38,842 nt of DNA, from positions 1-38,842 of the forward strand of contig JAFXTC010000054.1 in assembly GCA_017525235.1 (NCBI GenBank), read 5' to 3'. The DNA comes from Bacteroidaceae bacterium (GTDB taxonomy: Bacteria > Bacteroidota > Bacteroidia > Bacteroidales > Bacteroidaceae). The translations under genes were made by a program, and so were the position numbers. The notes below the pieces were generated by a model. It was not told the origin of the DNA. It worked only from the letters and a program-made list of their open reading frames with translations, and ran no database searches. This document shows positions 1 to 9,733 of this stretch, one piece after another. How positions within the stretch are numbered: position 1 is the stretch's first letter; every line of letters begins with the position of its first letter.

Positions 1-141
1 TTTCATTCGGGAATAAAAATAAACAAGTTTTATTTTGTATTCCGCTCACTTATTCGAAACTTTGAGACTTTCGTCTCGAAATTACTTTCATTCGGGAATA
101 AAAATAAACAAGTTTTATTTTGTATTCCGCTCACTTATTCG
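1..141 (+). repeat. Tandem pair of 56-bp promoter-bearing repeats
   Basis: A 56-bp unit occurs at 1-56 and again, apparently identical, at 86-141. Each unit begins TTTCATTCGGGAATA and ends CACTTATTCG. The right half carries a TTTG element followed by a 19-bp spacer that leads into a -7 position just beyond the unit. After the second copy the -7 sequence is TAATTTTG, a good match to the Bacteroidetes consensus; after the first copy it is AAACTTTG, which lacks the leading T. The left and right halves are loosely complementary (GGAATA against TATTCC). The 29-bp linker contains a small hairpin (GAGAC/GTCTC, 64-77). The array is cut by the window start, so more copies may lie upstream. Confidence 0.85.
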
Positions 142-149
142 TAATTTTG
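119..149 (+). promoter_or_regulatory. Promoter of fur-like gene and purA
   Basis: TTTG at 119-122, a 19-bp spacer and TAATTTTG at 142-149 match the Bacteroidetes primary sigma factor consensus. The start codon of the Fur-like gene begins only 9 bases after the -7 box, so the predicted transcript has almost no leader. Confidence 0.7.
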
Positions 150-158
150 TACCCGCTA

Positions 159-653
159 ATGAGTGAGAATACAGACATATACGCCATTGCAGCCCAGCGA
201 CTCACGGAGTACATGAAAGGCAAAAACGTACGCAAGACGCCAGAGCGTTTTGAGATTTTGCGTATCATATGCCAAACATCAGGCATTTTCAGCATAGATG
301 AGTTGCAAGAGGTTATGAAAAAAAAAGCCAAGTTTCAGGTAAGCAGGGTTACCCTATTTAACACCATGAAACTTCTGGAGGATGCCCAGTTGATTATCAA
401 ACATACCTTAACACGTGCCGCTCATTACGAGTGCTGTATTACGCCCCACCCCATGATATGTCTGGTATGTCAGAAATGCGGAATAGTCAGAAAACTGGAA
501 AGTAGCAAGATAGAGAACTGGTTAAGTGAACAAAAATGCAAGCAGTTCGTTATCACGCAGCCTGTACTGTACTTCCACGGTCTATGCCGAAGTTGTATGG
601 TCAAAAACAGCATCAAAAAGAAAAAAGCAAAAACAAAAATACAAAAGAAATGA
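159..653 (+). CDS. Fur-family transcriptional regulator
   Basis: A 164-residue protein of the Fur/Zur/PerR family of metal- or peroxide-responsive repressors. The N-terminal half is a winged-helix domain. The C-terminal dimerisation half has two paired cysteine motifs (CQKC after HPMIC, and CRSC near the end) typical of a structural zinc site. The ATG at 159 is preferred over the TTG at 120 because the -7 box at 142-149 lies between them. The stop overlaps the purA start as ATGA, so the two are almost certainly co-transcribed and translationally coupled. The metal sensed cannot be told from sequence alone. The tail is lysine-rich and low in complexity. Confidence 0.88.
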   Translation: MSENTDIYAIAAQRLTEYMKGKNVRKTPERFEILRIICQTSGIFSIDELQEVMKKKAKFQVSRVTLFNTMKLLEDAQLIIKHTLTRAAHYECCITPHPMICLVCQKCGIVRKLESSKIENWLSEQKCKQFVITQPVLYFHGLCRSCMVKNSIKKKKAKTKIQKK

Positions 654-1918
654 AAAAAGGAAAAGTAGATGCCCTGCTAGGTATCGTTTTCGGCGATGAA
701 GGTAAAGGTAAGGTCGTGGATTGTTTCACGCCTCGCTATGATGTAGTAGCACGCTTTGCTGGTGGACCAAATGCTGGTCACACCATCATATTTGAAGGAA
801 AAAAATTTGTTCTCAGAAGTATTCCTTCTGGAATCTTCGACGAAGGGAAACTCAATATCATCGGTAATGGATGTGTTATTGCTCCTGACCTCTTTATGCA
901 GGAGGCCAAGGAACTTGAAGCTGCAGGCTACGACCTCAAGAGTCGTCTGCATATCAGCAAGCGCGCTCACCTTATTCTGCCTACTCACCGTGTATTGGAT
1001 CGTGCTTACGAGGCTGCCAAGGGAAAAAACAAGGTAGGAACAACAGGCAAGGGCATCGGTCCTACTTACAGTGAAAAGGCTAGTCGTACTGGTCTGCGCG
1101 TGGGTGACATTCTGGCTGACTTCCAACAAAAGTACGCCACACTAAAGGCACGCCACATGCAGATTCTGCAGGATTTGCATTATTCTGATTTTGATATTAC
1201 CGACGAGGAAAAACTCTGGATGCAAGGCATTGAATACATGCGTGAATTCCAACTCACCGATACGGAAATAGAACTAGGCAAAGCACTGTCAGAAGGCAAG
1301 AGTGTATTGGCAGAAGGTGCCCAGGGTACCATGTTGGACATAGACCACGGCACCTATCCATTTGTTTCCAGCAGTAATACTGTAAGCGGTGGTGTGTGCA
1401 CAGGTTTGGGCGTAGCTCCTAACAGCATTGGTGAGGTATTTGGCATCTTCAAGGCTTACAGCACACGCGTAGGTTCAGGTCCGTTCCCCGTTGAGTTGTT
1501 TGATGAGACTGGCGATAAGATTCGTGAGATAGGACATGAATATGGAGCGGTTACAGGTCGTAACAGGCGTTGTGGCTGGTTAGACTTGGTAGCACTCAAG
1601 TACGCTATCATGATAAATGGTGTAACACAGCTCATCATGATGAAGAGCGATGTGCTTGATACCTTTGATACCATCCGCGTCTGCATCGCCTACCAAAAAG
1701 ACGGTGTTACCACTACTGATATGCCATACGACACAGAGGGTTGGCAGGCTGTATATGAAGACTTGCCAGGATGGAAGACCGATCTTACACAAATGACATC
1801 TGAAACTCAGTTCCCTCAACAGTTGAAAGACTATATTTCTTATATAGAGAAGGCTACTGGAACGCCCATCACAATTGTCAGTGTTGGTCCTGATCGTGCT
1901 CAAACCATTGAGCGTTAA
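650..1918 (+). CDS. purA: Adenylosuccinate synthetase
   Basis: PurA joins IMP and aspartate at the expense of GTP to give adenylosuccinate, the first committed step of AMP synthesis, in the cytosol. The 422 residues match the usual family length. The GTP-binding loop GDEGKGK lies at about residues 15-21. Other signatures are NAGHTI, TTGKGIGPTY, STRVGSGPFP and GRNRRCGWLD. An upstream in-frame start at 536 would add 38 residues that are only the out-of-frame fur sequence, so the ATG at 650, overlapping the fur stop, is chosen. It ends 9 bp before the convergent TPR gene, leaving no room for a terminator. Confidence 0.96.
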   Translation: MKKGKVDALLGIVFGDEGKGKVVDCFTPRYDVVARFAGGPNAGHTIIFEGKKFVLRSIPSGIFDEGKLNIIGNGCVIAPDLFMQEAKELEAAGYDLKSRLHISKRAHLILPTHRVLDRAYEAAKGKNKVGTTGKGIGPTYSEKASRTGLRVGDILADFQQKYATLKARHMQILQDLHYSDFDITDEEKLWMQGIEYMREFQLTDTEIELGKALSEGKSVLAEGAQGTMLDIDHGTYPFVSSSNTVSGGVCTGLGVAPNSIGEVFGIFKAYSTRVGSGPFPVELFDETGDKIREIGHEYGAVTGRNRRCGWLDLVALKYAIMINGVTQLIMMKSDVLDTFDTIRVCIAYQKDGVTTTDMPYDTEGWQAVYEDLPGWKTDLTQMTSETQFPQQLKDYISYIEKATGTPITIVSVGPDRAQTIER

Positions 1919-1927
1919 TTGGCTTTG

Positions 1928-2776
1928 CTATTGGTTCAAAAAAGAAGGGTCAGCTCCTAACCGGATTGCCTTTTGGGCATCTTCCTTTGCCTGCTTTTTC
2001 TTTTTCATAACCTTATAAAACTGGGAACGAGAGACGTAGCAATCGGGATTCTCGGGTTCCAACTCAATGGCACGATTTATGTCCATCAAAGCCATCTCAT
2101 ACTGCTTACGGGACAACAGCATACCACCACGTACCAAAAAAAGAGAAGCATGCTGGGGAAAGAGTTGTACAAGAGTATTCATCTGCTCCATAGCTTCACG
2201 TGGACGACGGTCCTTATCGTTCAAAATAGCTAACCCCAAACGAGCCTTTTCATTCATCGGCTCAAGTTTGATGAGACGGTCATAATCAGCCCTTGCACGT
2301 TTGTAATCCCTGCGTTGACTATATAAAAAAGCACGGAAGAAAAGCGCCTCGGTCTGATTAGGCTCCAGATTGAGCACTTCGTTATAATCAGCCAAGGCAC
2401 GATCCTGATTATCCATACGCATATACAAAGAAGCACGACAAAGTAAAAGACTTGTCGTGGTAGATGAGATATTGAGCCCCATCTTATAGGAATCCAGCGC
2501 TTGGCTATACTCTCCCCTACGCTCCTGAATATTACCTATGTGCTGATACAGCAAAGCATTAGACTTAATCAACGGATCTAAATCCAAAGCCTCGCGAAAG
2601 GTAGCTTCTGCCTGCAAGAGACTATCGGCCTGCAACTGCTCCAAACCGCGTTTTACCAGTTGTTGATACCGCTGCGCACTTGCGCTCAAAGTCACAGAGA
2701 GAAAAAGGAGAAGAAGAAGCCTCACGCCCACCCCCTCTCCGAGGAGAAAGGAGAATAACTTTTTTACTTGTTCCAT
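1928..2776 (-). CDS. Exported tetratricopeptide repeat protein
   Basis: A 282-residue protein with an N-terminal hydrophobic segment ending at a likely signal peptidase site (ASA-Q near residue 35), followed by about six TPR units from residue 36 to the end. The units show the usual pattern, such as ALADYNEVLNLEPNQTEA and ALMDINRAIELEPENP. TPR proteins are protein-binding scaffolds; the partner is unknown. It lies 60 bp after leuB on the same strand. The n-region of the signal (about residues 9-19, including GEGVGVR) is encoded by a C/G-rich repeat copy that also occurs inverted just upstream of the gene. Confidence 0.85.
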   Translation of the reverse strand: MEQVKKLFSFLLGEGVGVRLLLLLFLSVTLSASAQRYQQLVKRGLEQLQADSLLQAEATFREALDLDPLIKSNALLYQHIGNIQERRGEYSQALDSYKMGLNISSTTTSLLLCRASLYMRMDNQDRALADYNEVLNLEPNQTEALFFRAFLYSQRRDYKRARADYDRLIKLEPMNEKARLGLAILNDKDRRPREAMEQMNTLVQLFPQHASLFLVRGGMLLSRKQYEMALMDINRAIELEPENPDCYVSRSQFYKVMKKKKQAKEDAQKAIRLGADPSFLNQ

Positions 2777-2820
2777 ACTTCTAAAGTTCCACTCTCCCCT
2801 GAGAGGGGGTAGAGGTGAGG
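2720..2820. repeat. Inverted pair of 27-bp C/G-rich repeats flanking a start codon
   Basis: The two arms, 2720-2746 and 2794-2820, are reverse complements at 22 of 27 positions (core GAGAGGGGGT). The 47-bp loop contains the start codon of the TPR gene. The inner copy is coding; the outer one is in the gap after leuB. Such GC-rich stretches stand out from the AT-rich surroundings. Confidence 0.75.
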
Positions 2821-2836
2821 CTGATGGGTAATCTTT

Positions 2837-3898
2837 TTACTTATTCTTAATATAGTCTACGATCCACTGACCAACTTCGCGGGTGCCGTATTTAGCACCA
2901 CCCTCCACCTGAATCTCTGGGGTACGAACGTTCTGGTCGAGAGAGGCATTAACCGCTTCACGGATAAGAGCGCCCTCAGCCTTCATACCGAAATACTCGT
3001 ACAACATAGCCACACTCAGAATCTGAGCTAAGGGATTGGCGATATTCAAGCCTTTACCCTGAGGCCATGAACCATGAATAGGCTCAAAGACGGGTGTATG
3101 CTCACCTGTTGAAGCACTGGGCAGTAAACCCATAGAACCTGTGATACAAGAACCCTCATCGGTAAGGATGTCACCAAAAGTATTTTCCGTTACCATCACA
3201 TCAAAGAATTTGGGGTCCTGAATCATACGCATGGCTGCATTATCTACGTACATAAAATCTGTCTCGACATCGGGATACTCACCCATCATTTCCTGAGCAA
3301 CCTTACGCCACAGACGACTGCTGGCCAAGACATTAGCCTTGTCGACAACAGTCAAATGCTTACGACGCTGACGGGCATATTGGTAAGCCACACGGAGAAT
3401 ACGTTCCACCTCGGGACGACTATAGAAATTGGTGTCATAAGCCTCATCCGTACCCTCTTTCTTCTCACCAAAATACATACCACCAGTAAGTTCACGGATA
3501 CAAATGAAATCAGCACCACGTACCAACTCGTCCTTCAGAGGAGATTTATGAACCAGACAGTCGAATGTCTCCACAGGACGAATATTGGCATAAAGACCTA
3601 ACTTCTTACGCATAGCAAGGAGGCCTTGCTCAGGACGTACCTTAGCAGTTGGGTTATTATCGAACTTAGGGTCACCAACACTGGCAAAAAGCACAGCATC
3701 TGCCTCCATACAAGTCTGGAAAGTCTCTTCTGGGAAAGGGTCGCCTACTTCATCAATAGCATGGGCACCACAAAGAGCCTCCTTGTAAGATACCTCGTGT
3801 CCAAATTTCTCGGCAATAGCACTTGTAACGGCCACGCCCTGCTCCATAATCTCTGGTCCGATACCATCACCGGCCAAAACTGCAATTTTAAGCTTCAT
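2837..3898 (-). CDS. leuB: 3-isopropylmalate dehydrogenase
   Basis: LeuB oxidises and decarboxylates 3-isopropylmalate to 2-oxoisocaproate using NAD, the third dedicated step of leucine synthesis. The 353 residues are full length. Visible signatures are GDGIGPEIM at the N terminus, [10 protein letters not shown], and the metal and substrate site region [15 protein letters not shown]. The NAD-binding motif reads [18 protein letters not shown] rather than the proteobacterial HGSAPDIAGKG form; I believe this variant is common in Bacteroidetes. Its start overlaps the end of the upstream synthase-like gene by 11 bp, indicating translational coupling. Confidence 0.95.
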   Translation of the reverse strand: MKLKIAVLAGDGIGPEIMEQGVAVTSAIAEKFGHEVSYKEALCGAHAIDEVGDPFPEETFQTCMEADAVLFASVGDPKFDNNPTAKVRPEQGLLAMRKKLGLYANIRPVETFDCLVHKSPLKDELVRGADFICIRELTGGMYFGEKKEGTDEAYDTNFYSRPEVERILRVAYQYARQRRKHLTVVDKANVLASSRLWRKVAQEMMGEYPDVETDFMYVDNAAMRMIQDPKFFDVMVTENTFGDILTDEGSCITGSMGLLPSASTGEHTPVFEPIHGSWPQGKGLNIANPLAQILSVAMLYEYFGMKAEGALIREAVNASLDQNVRTPEIQVEGGAKYGTREVGQWIVDYIKNK

Positions 3899-5426
3899 AT
3901 TCTTGTTCTATTATATTTAACATCTTTATGGTTGCCTTGATAGCTGCCTCCGTCTGGTCGGGATCAAGGGCACGGGTACGGAAAGTTTTATCTTTCCAAA
4001 TCCACGAGATGGTGGTCTGTACCAAAGCATCTGTGCGGCCACCTGGAGGAATACTCACCTGATAGTTATCAAGCCAAGGGAACTGGCGGTTCAGACGGTC
4101 GCGGTAAATATGTCGGCATGCCCGCACAAAAGCATCGTACATACCGTCTCCCATAGCAGACTCCTCATAAACCTCACCAGCCACTTCAAGTTTCACACTG
4201 GCCATAGGCTTAAGTCCGTAAGCCGTAGAAACCATGTAGCTCTTCAACTTCACCTTATCATCCGGAGCCGAATGCTTCAGCACATCACTGACGATGTACG
4301 GAAGGTCCTCCTGAGTAACCAATTGCTTCTTATCACCCAGTTCTATAATACGATCTGTTACACGACGTGTCTGCTCAGGCGTAAGTTCCAAACCCAGTTC
4401 CTCAAGGTTCTTCAGGATATTAGCCTTCCCTGAGTTTTTGCCTAATGCATATTCGCGCTTGCGACCAAAACGTTCTGGAATCAAATCGTTGCAGTAGAGG
4501 CTATGTTTCTTGTCACCATCGGCATGTACACCGGCCACCTGAGTAAAAACACTCTCGCCAATGATAGGTTTATTGGGCGGAACAGCAATACCAGAAATGC
4601 TCTCCACCATATGACTGGCCTTATTCAGATTCTCCTCTACCAATCCGGTACGACCATGAAAATGATCCTTCAAGATGGCCTGAACACTACTGAGAGGCGC
4701 ATTACCGGCTCTTTCACCCAAGCCGTTTACAGAAGTATGAACGCCTCTACAACCACAGGTAACAGCAGCCAAAACATTGCTGGCTGCCATATCGTAGTCG
4801 TTATGGGCATGAAAATCAAAATGCAATTCGGGATAGCGCTCCACCATCTGTGAAACATATTGACCTGTAAGAATAGGATTCAGTATACCCAACGTATCAG
4901 GCAACATAAAACGTTTTACTCCTGCTGTGCGAAGTGCATCCACAAATCCAAAGACGTACTGAGGATTGTCCTTCATACCGTTCGACCAGTCCTCAAGATA
5001 CAAGTTCACATCTATGCCTTGCTCATGTGCATACTGGATGCTTTGCTTAATATCAGCCACATGCTCTTCAAGCGTCTTTTTGAGTTGATATTTGCAATGG
5101 CGTTCGGAACCCTTGCACAACAGGTTCATGTTCTTACAGCCAACATTCTTAATCCAATCAACAGAAGTCTGTCCATCTATGAATCCAAGCACTTCTATTT
5201 GCTCCAGTTTTCCAGCCTGACGGGCCCAACGACAAATCATGGTTACCGCCTCTTTCTCACCTTCGCTCACTCGAGCACTAGCCACCTCTACCCTATCTAC
5301 ACAGAGTTCTTGCAACAGCATACGCACAATGAGCAATTTCTCGTGGGGTACAAAACTTACCCCACTGGTCTGCTCACCATCGCGCAGCGTGGTATCCATT
5401 ATCTCTATATAAGGATTCTCTACCAT
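3888..5426 (-). CDS. 2-isopropylmalate/citramalate synthase-like enzyme
   Basis: A 512-residue member of the DRE-TIM metallolyase family, which condenses acetyl-CoA with a 2-oxoacid. The N-terminal catalytic barrel carries [10 protein letters not shown] and the metal-binding [10 protein letters not shown] motif. A C-terminal LeuA-type regulatory domain (about residues 380-512) follows. It is a second, divergent paralogue of the leuA in the same cluster, so it may be citramalate synthase feeding isoleucine through LeuCDB, or an alternative isopropylmalate synthase; sequence reading alone does not decide. The ATG at 5426 is preferred to the TTG just before it. It sits 12 bp after leuD and overlaps leuB by 11 bp. 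Confidence 0.88.
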   Translation of the reverse strand: MVENPYIEIMDTTLRDGEQTSGVSFVPHEKLLIVRMLLQELCVDRVEVASARVSEGEKEAVTMICRWARQAGKLEQIEVLGFIDGQTSVDWIKNVGCKNMNLLCKGSERHCKYQLKKTLEEHVADIKQSIQYAHEQGIDVNLYLEDWSNGMKDNPQYVFGFVDALRTAGVKRFMLPDTLGILNPILTGQYVSQMVERYPELHFDFHAHNDYDMAASNVLAAVTCGCRGVHTSVNGLGERAGNAPLSSVQAILKDHFHGRTGLVEENLNKASHMVESISGIAVPPNKPIIGESVFTQVAGVHADGDKKHSLYCNDLIPERFGRKREYALGKNSGKANILKNLEELGLELTPEQTRRVTDRIIELGDKKQLVTQEDLPYIVSDVLKHSAPDDKVKLKSYMVSTAYGLKPMASVKLEVAGEVYEESAMGDGMYDAFVRACRHIYRDRLNRQFPWLDNYQVSIPPGGRTDALVQTTISWIWKDKTFRTRALDPDQTEAAIKATIKMLNIIEQEYEA

Positions 5427-5438
5427 CAACGAAACGGA

Positions 5439-6056
5439 TTACTTATTCTTTTCCCACGCCTCTATCTTATCCTTATTAGCCAAAAGGAAATCAATATCGT
5501 CGTAAGCATTCAGCAAACAATACTTCTTGTAAGCATTGATTTCAAAATGCTCCACACTACCTGTCTTCTCATTCTTAACCGTCTGATTGGGCACATCAAC
5601 AGTAACAAGTGTGTTGCTGTCCTCTGAGATGCTCTTGAAGAGCTCCAATTGAAACTCACGACTGACAATGATAGGCAGTACAAAGCAGTTCAACAGATTG
5701 TTACGGTGAATATCTGCAAAGCTATTACTAATAACCACTCTTACCCCATAGCCAGCAATGGCCCATGCAGCATGCTCACGACTGGAGCCAGAACCCCAGT
5801 TCTGACCACCCACAATAATCTCATGAACTCCCTTATGGGGAGCCTCAGAAAACTCAGGCTTATTCATCACGAAGTCTGCAATGGGCTGATTGTTTGCATC
5901 ATAACGGAGGTCGTGCATAAAGGCATCGCCATAGAACTTCGGATCACGAGTCGTGAAAGCCAGATAACGAGCAGGAATGATGTTATCTGTATTATTGTTG
6001 TCAATCTCGATGGGAATACAAGTTGACTGTATGATGTTGAATTTTTCTTTTGCCAT
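5439..6056 (-). CDS. leuD: 3-isopropylmalate dehydratase small subunit
   Basis: LeuD is the swivel-domain subunit of isopropylmalate isomerase and works with LeuC. The 205-residue protein has the expected GGQNWGSGSSREHA motif, which contacts substrate, and IIPARYL near the N terminus. The gene starts 4 bp after the leuC stop, so the two subunits are made from one transcript. No internal break or unusual feature is visible. If the neighbouring synthase makes citramalate, the same isomerase would also serve isoleucine synthesis. Confidence 0.95.
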   Translation of the reverse strand: MAKEKFNIIQSTCIPIEIDNNNTDNIIPARYLAFTTRDPKFYGDAFMHDLRYDANNQPIADFVMNKPEFSEAPHKGVHEIIVGGQNWGSGSSREHAAWAIAGYGVRVVISNSFADIHRNNLLNCFVLPIIVSREFQLELFKSISEDSNTLVTVDVPNQTVKNEKTGSVEHFEINAYKKYCLLNAYDDIDFLLANKDKIEAWEKNK

Positions 6057-6060
6057 TTCT

Positions 6061-7452
6061 TTAGAGTTTTCTTGGGTCAGTAATTACACCTGTGATTGCT
6101 GAAGCTGCCACAACAAGCGGGCTGGCCAATATGGTACGGGCACCAGGTCCCTGACGACCCACGAAGTTACGGTTACTTGTACTGATACTGAGTTTGCCTG
6201 CAGGAACCTTGTCGGGATTCATGGCCAGACAAGCTGAGCAACTGGGCAAACGCAGTTCAAAGCCTGCCTCTCCCAATATCTTATCGATACCCTCATCAAT
6301 TATCTGCTGACGTACTGCCCAACTGCCAGGAACAAGCCATGCAATAACGCTGTCGGCCTTCTTCTTACCCTTTACCACACTGGCAAAGGCACGGAAATCT
6401 TCGATACGACCATTGGTACAAGCGCCCAAGAAGCAATAATCAACGGGGGTGCCCTCTAATTTCTGGCCAGGCTGGAACTTCATATAATCCAACATAGAAA
6501 GGAACTGGGGACGATCTGTTTCTGATATACTCTCCAGAGTAGGAATACATTCGTCAATAGCGATACCTGCACCAGGATTGGTTCCATAAGTGATACGGGG
6601 AACGATATCCTCAGCACGATAGGTCACTTCCTTATCGAACACTGCATCATCATCACTACGCAATTTCTTCCATTCCTCAACGGCACAGTCCCAGGCTTCA
6701 CCCTTTGGTGCATACTCACGACCTTTCAAGTAAGCGAAAGTCGTTTCGTCGGGAGCAATAAGTCCGGCACGTGAACCCATCTCGATGGAAAGGTTGGAAA
6801 GCGTAAGTCTACCCTCCATACTCATATTCCGGATAGCACTTCCGGCATATTCCACAGCATAACCTGTAGCTCCACTGGTGGTCATCTGGGCCATAATGTA
6901 CAGAGCTACGTCCTTTGCTGTTGTGCAAGGAGGCAATGTACCCTCGATGTTGATACGCAAAGTCTTAGGTTTGCTCTGCAAAATACACTGAGAGGCCAAT
7001 ACTTGAGCCACCTCACTGGTACCGATACCCATAGCAATAGCTCCTACAGCTCCGTGCGTGCTGGTGTGGGAATCGCCGCAGACTATGGTCATGCCAGGCA
7101 AAGAGAGAGCCTTTTCTGGTCCAACCACATGGATAATTCCATTGTCCTTGGTACCCATAGCAAAATGGGTAATGCCAAATTCGGCACAGTTTTTTGCCAA
7201 AGTTTCCACCTGCTTACGTCCTATAGGATCATTAATACACTCCTGCTGGTCACTCGGCGTATTATGGTCGGGCATAGCGTATACGTGGTCGGGACGGAAT
7301 ACTTTTATCTTCTTATCCCTCAATGTATCAAAAGCCTGCGGGCTTGTTACCTCATGGGCATACAGGCGGTCAATATAAAGCTGTGTTGGTCCGTCCTCTA
7401 CGTTCTGAATAACGTGTGCGTCCCATATCTTGTCAAATAAAGTCTTTCCCAT
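6061..7452 (-). CDS. leuC: 3-isopropylmalate dehydratase large subunit
   Basis: LeuC is the aconitase-like subunit that carries the [4Fe-4S] cluster and, with LeuD, isomerises 2- to 3-isopropylmalate. The 463-residue protein shows [20 protein letters not shown], the cluster ligand region [13 protein letters not shown], and [13 protein letters not shown]. The start [15 protein letters not shown] at 7452 fits the family N terminus; a longer reading from 7479 would run back into leuA. Only one base separates it from the leuA stop. Confidence 0.95.
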   Translation of the reverse strand: MGKTLFDKIWDAHVIQNVEDGPTQLYIDRLYAHEVTSPQAFDTLRDKKIKVFRPDHVYAMPDHNTPSDQQECINDPIGRKQVETLAKNCAEFGITHFAMGTKDNGIIHVVGPEKALSLPGMTIVCGDSHTSTHGAVGAIAMGIGTSEVAQVLASQCILQSKPKTLRINIEGTLPPCTTAKDVALYIMAQMTTSGATGYAVEYAGSAIRNMSMEGRLTLSNLSIEMGSRAGLIAPDETTFAYLKGREYAPKGEAWDCAVEEWKKLRSDDDAVFDKEVTYRAEDIVPRITYGTNPGAGIAIDECIPTLESISETDRPQFLSMLDYMKFQPGQKLEGTPVDYCFLGACTNGRIEDFRAFASVVKGKKKADSVIAWLVPGSWAVRQQIIDEGIDKILGEAGFELRLPSCSACLAMNPDKVPAGKLSISTSNRNFVGRQGPGARTILASPLVVAASAITGVITDPRKL

Positions 7453-7453
7453 A

Positions 7454-8953
7454 TTATCTAAACTTGTTGATACAGTCAATATATGCCTCTACGCTGGCGG
7501 TTACGATATCAGTATTGGCACCAAAGCCATAATAAAGATGGCCGTCGTACTCCACCTGCATATGTACCTTACCCATATCGTCAGAACCCTTGCTGATAGC
7601 CTGAATAGTAAATTCCTTCAACGTCATCTTACGCTTAATGATGCATTTCAATGCATTGATAGCAGCGTCAACAGGGCCGTTACCCGATGCAGCAGCCTCG
7701 AACTTCTCTTTGGCAACAATCAAACCGATAGAAGCTACGGAACGCACACCCTTACCAGTTGTAACCTGCAAGTAGTCAAGCTTGACATTGTGCGAAGCAC
7801 TTCTGTCGGCTCCTGCCAATACCAGGATGTCATCATCGGTAACTTCCTTCTTTTTATCTGCCAAAGCCAGAAAGTCTTGATATACCTTATCCAAACGCTC
7901 GCCATCAATCTCTACACCGTTTACACTCAGTCTGTGCTTCAAAGCAGCACGACCGCTACGAGCTGTCAGTACAATAGCATTATCATCGATACCCACATCC
8001 TTAGGATCCATAATCTCGTATGTAGATGCATTCTTCAGCACGCCATCCTGATGAATACCAGAGCTGTGAGCAAAAGCATTCTTACCAACAATGGCCTTGT
8101 TAGGCTGAACGGGCATATTCATCAACGAGCTTACCATACGGCTGGTAGGATAAATCTTGGTGGTATTGATGTTGGTCTCTATGCCCAAGTCGGGATGTGT
8201 CTTGAAAATCATGGCAACTTCCTCCAACGAGGTATTACCGGCACGCTCACCAATACCATTGATGGTAACCTCTGCCTGACGAGCACCGCCCAAGATACCT
8301 GCTATGGTGTTGGCTGTAGCCATACCCAGATCGTTGTGGCAATGAGTTGACAAGATACTTTTACCGGCTGCAAAGGCATCCACGTGCTCGTACAGATACT
8401 TAATCTTCTCGAAGTATTCATTGGGAACACGGAAGCCTGTCGTATCGGGGATGTTACATACTGTAGCACCTGCCTTGGTAACAGCGTCAATAACACGAGC
8501 CAGATATTCATTATCTGTTCTTCCTGCATCCTCAGCATAGAACTCCACATCCTCAACATACTTCTTGGCATACTTGACGGCAGCTACAGCACGCTCGATA
8601 ATCTCCTCAGGGGTAGAGTTGAACTTATAACGGATATGGCTTTCACTGGTACCTATACCCGTATGGATTCTCTTATGCTTTGCATACTTCAAGGCATCTG
8701 CTGCCACATCAATATCCTTTTCTACGGCACGGGTCAGCGCACAAATAGTGGGCCATGTTACAGCTTTGCTGATTTCAATTACTGAGTTAAAGTCACCCGG
8801 ACTGCTAATAGGGAATCCAGCCTCAATAACATCAACACCAAGCGCCTCCAACTGGCGGGCCACCTGAATTTTCTCCACCGTATTCAACTGGCATCCGGGA
8901 ACCTGTTCGCCGTCACGCAGCGTAGTGTCGAAAATAAACAATCTGTCACTCAT
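7454..8953 (-). CDS. leuA: 2-isopropylmalate synthase
   Basis: LeuA condenses acetyl-CoA with 2-oxoisovalerate, the committed and normally leucine-inhibited step. The 499 residues include the catalytic [13 protein letters not shown] motif at the N terminus, the metal-binding [11 protein letters not shown], and [14 protein letters not shown]. An allosteric domain occupies roughly residues 370-499 and contains GNGPVDAA. It is the first gene of the leuACD-synthase-leuB cluster and has its own well-formed promoter. The roughly 40-base leader shows neither a leader peptide rich in leucine codons nor a T-box, so no attenuation mechanism is apparent. Confidence 0.96.
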   Translation of the reverse strand: MSDRLFIFDTTLRDGEQVPGCQLNTVEKIQVARQLEALGVDVIEAGFPISSPGDFNSVIEISKAVTWPTICALTRAVEKDIDVAADALKYAKHKRIHTGIGTSESHIRYKFNSTPEEIIERAVAAVKYAKKYVEDVEFYAEDAGRTDNEYLARVIDAVTKAGATVCNIPDTTGFRVPNEYFEKIKYLYEHVDAFAAGKSILSTHCHNDLGMATANTIAGILGGARQAEVTINGIGERAGNTSLEEVAMIFKTHPDLGIETNINTTKIYPTSRMVSSLMNMPVQPNKAIVGKNAFAHSSGIHQDGVLKNASTYEIMDPKDVGIDDNAIVLTARSGRAALKHRLSVNGVEIDGERLDKVYQDFLALADKKKEVTDDDILVLAGADRSASHNVKLDYLQVTTGKGVRSVASIGLIVAKEKFEAAASGNGPVDAAINALKCIIKRKMTLKEFTIQAISKGSDDMGKVHMQVEYDGHLYYGFGANTDIVTASVEAYIDCINKFR

Positions 8954-8993
8954 TTTACGTCGTTTGTTTTAATCTTTTTACTTAAAGTGGGTG

Positions 8994-9025
8994 CAAAGTT
9001 ACAAAATAAAACTCTCGTGCGCAAA
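8994..9025 (-). promoter_or_regulatory. Promoter of the leu cluster
   Basis: On the minus strand TTTG (9022-9025), a 20-bp spacer and TAACTTTG (8994-9001) match the Bacteroidetes consensus exactly. The start codon of leuA lies about 40 bases downstream. Confidence 0.8.
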
Positions 9026-9107
9026 CTTATTTATAATAAAAGAAGGCAAATAGACAGCATAAGAAAGAAATTTACCATTTTCGTGTTCACAATTGAAATA
9101 TAATGCC

Positions 9108-9115
9108 TAATTTTG
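9108..9115 (+). promoter_or_regulatory. -7 box of the phosphopantetheinyl transferase gene
   Basis: TAATTTTG at 9108-9115 matches the -7 consensus and ends 9 bases before the start codon at 9125. The expected -33 TTTG is replaced by a weak TGTT. The initiation would be nearly leaderless, as for the fur-like gene. Confidence 0.55.
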
Positions 9116-9124
9116 TTGTTGCGT

Positions 9125-9733
9125 ATGCTGTACATCAACGACCATTTAGAGCAAATTTCCGAAAAACTGGTGGAGAAAGCCATCAGCATGCTGCCTTCAT
9201 GGCGCAGAGAACAGGCATTAAGATTCAAGTATTTTGAGGGGAAAAGAGAGTGCGCCTTGGCTTACATGGAGTTTTGCAGAGGGCTGCGACTTGAATACAA
9301 CATTCCCGAAATGCCACTTTTCTCTTATGACGATCACCAAAAGCCCAGCCTTCATGCCTACCCTCACATTTACTTTAGTCTAAGTCATTGTAAAGAGGCA
9401 GTCGGCTGCTTTCTTAGTGATGTACCCTGCGGATTGGACATAGAATGTCTCCGTCCTGCCAAGGATTCGTTGGTTCGCTATTGCATGAACGAGGAGGAAT
9501 GTCGGCAGATTTTCTCCTCCCCTAACCCAGATGCAGCATTCATTAGTCTTTGGACAAAGAAAGAGGCCGTTTTCAAACTAAAGGGAACGGGCATCAATGA
9601 CGATATCAAAAACATCCTTTCCCCCGAAAACACCAAAGGCATCAGCATCGTAACAACCCCTAATCTTTATCGTGGCTACATCATAAGCGTAGCACAATAT
9701 TCTACCCAAGCAAAAATACAATTATGGAAATAG
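9125..9733 (+). CDS. 4'-phosphopantetheinyl transferase (Sfp type)
   Basis: This enzyme moves the phosphopantetheine arm of coenzyme A onto a serine of acyl or peptidyl carrier proteins. The 202-residue length and the magnesium-binding CGLDIE motif plus the WTKKEAVFKLKG motif identify the Sfp/HetI type rather than AcpS. The ATG at 9125 is chosen because the -7 box ends at 9115; the TTG codons before it overlap the promoter. No polyketide or peptide synthetase lies in the window, so the substrate may be a fatty-acid-type or flexirubin/aryl-polyene-type carrier protein encoded elsewhere. It overlaps the next gene by 10 bp. Confidence 0.9.
   Translation: MLYINDHLEQISEKLVEKAISMLPSWRREQALRFKYFEGKRECALAYMEFCRGLRLEYNIPEMPLFSYDDHQKPSLHAYPHIYFSLSHCKEAVGCFLSDVPCGLDIECLRPAKDSLVRYCMNEEECRQIFSSPNPDAAFISLWTKKEAVFKLKGTGINDDIKNILSPENTKGISIVTTPNLYRGYIISVAQYSTQAKIQLWK

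Noticed and set aside
1-141. Two spaced identical repeats as a possible CRISPR array
   Set aside because: Only two units, too long at 56 bp, with a promoter-like structure and a single 29-bp linker; no cas genes are present.
120-158. TTG start giving a longer Fur-family protein
   Set aside because: The extra codons span the -7 box, so they would lie upstream of the transcript.
536-649. Upstream in-frame extension of purA
   Set aside because: It overlaps the fur coding sequence and adds residues not found in PurA; the ATGA overlap at 650 is the natural start.
7430-8350. Long plus-strand open frame opposite leuA (and a similar one at 33640-34677 opposite the EF-G gene)
   Set aside because: These mirror highly conserved genes, have no recognisable domain and no promoter; they are antisense shadows caused by codon bias.
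8954-8993. Leucine attenuator or T-box upstream of leuA
   Set aside because: The leader is about 40 bases, with no leucine-rich peptide, no terminator hairpin and no T-box sequence.
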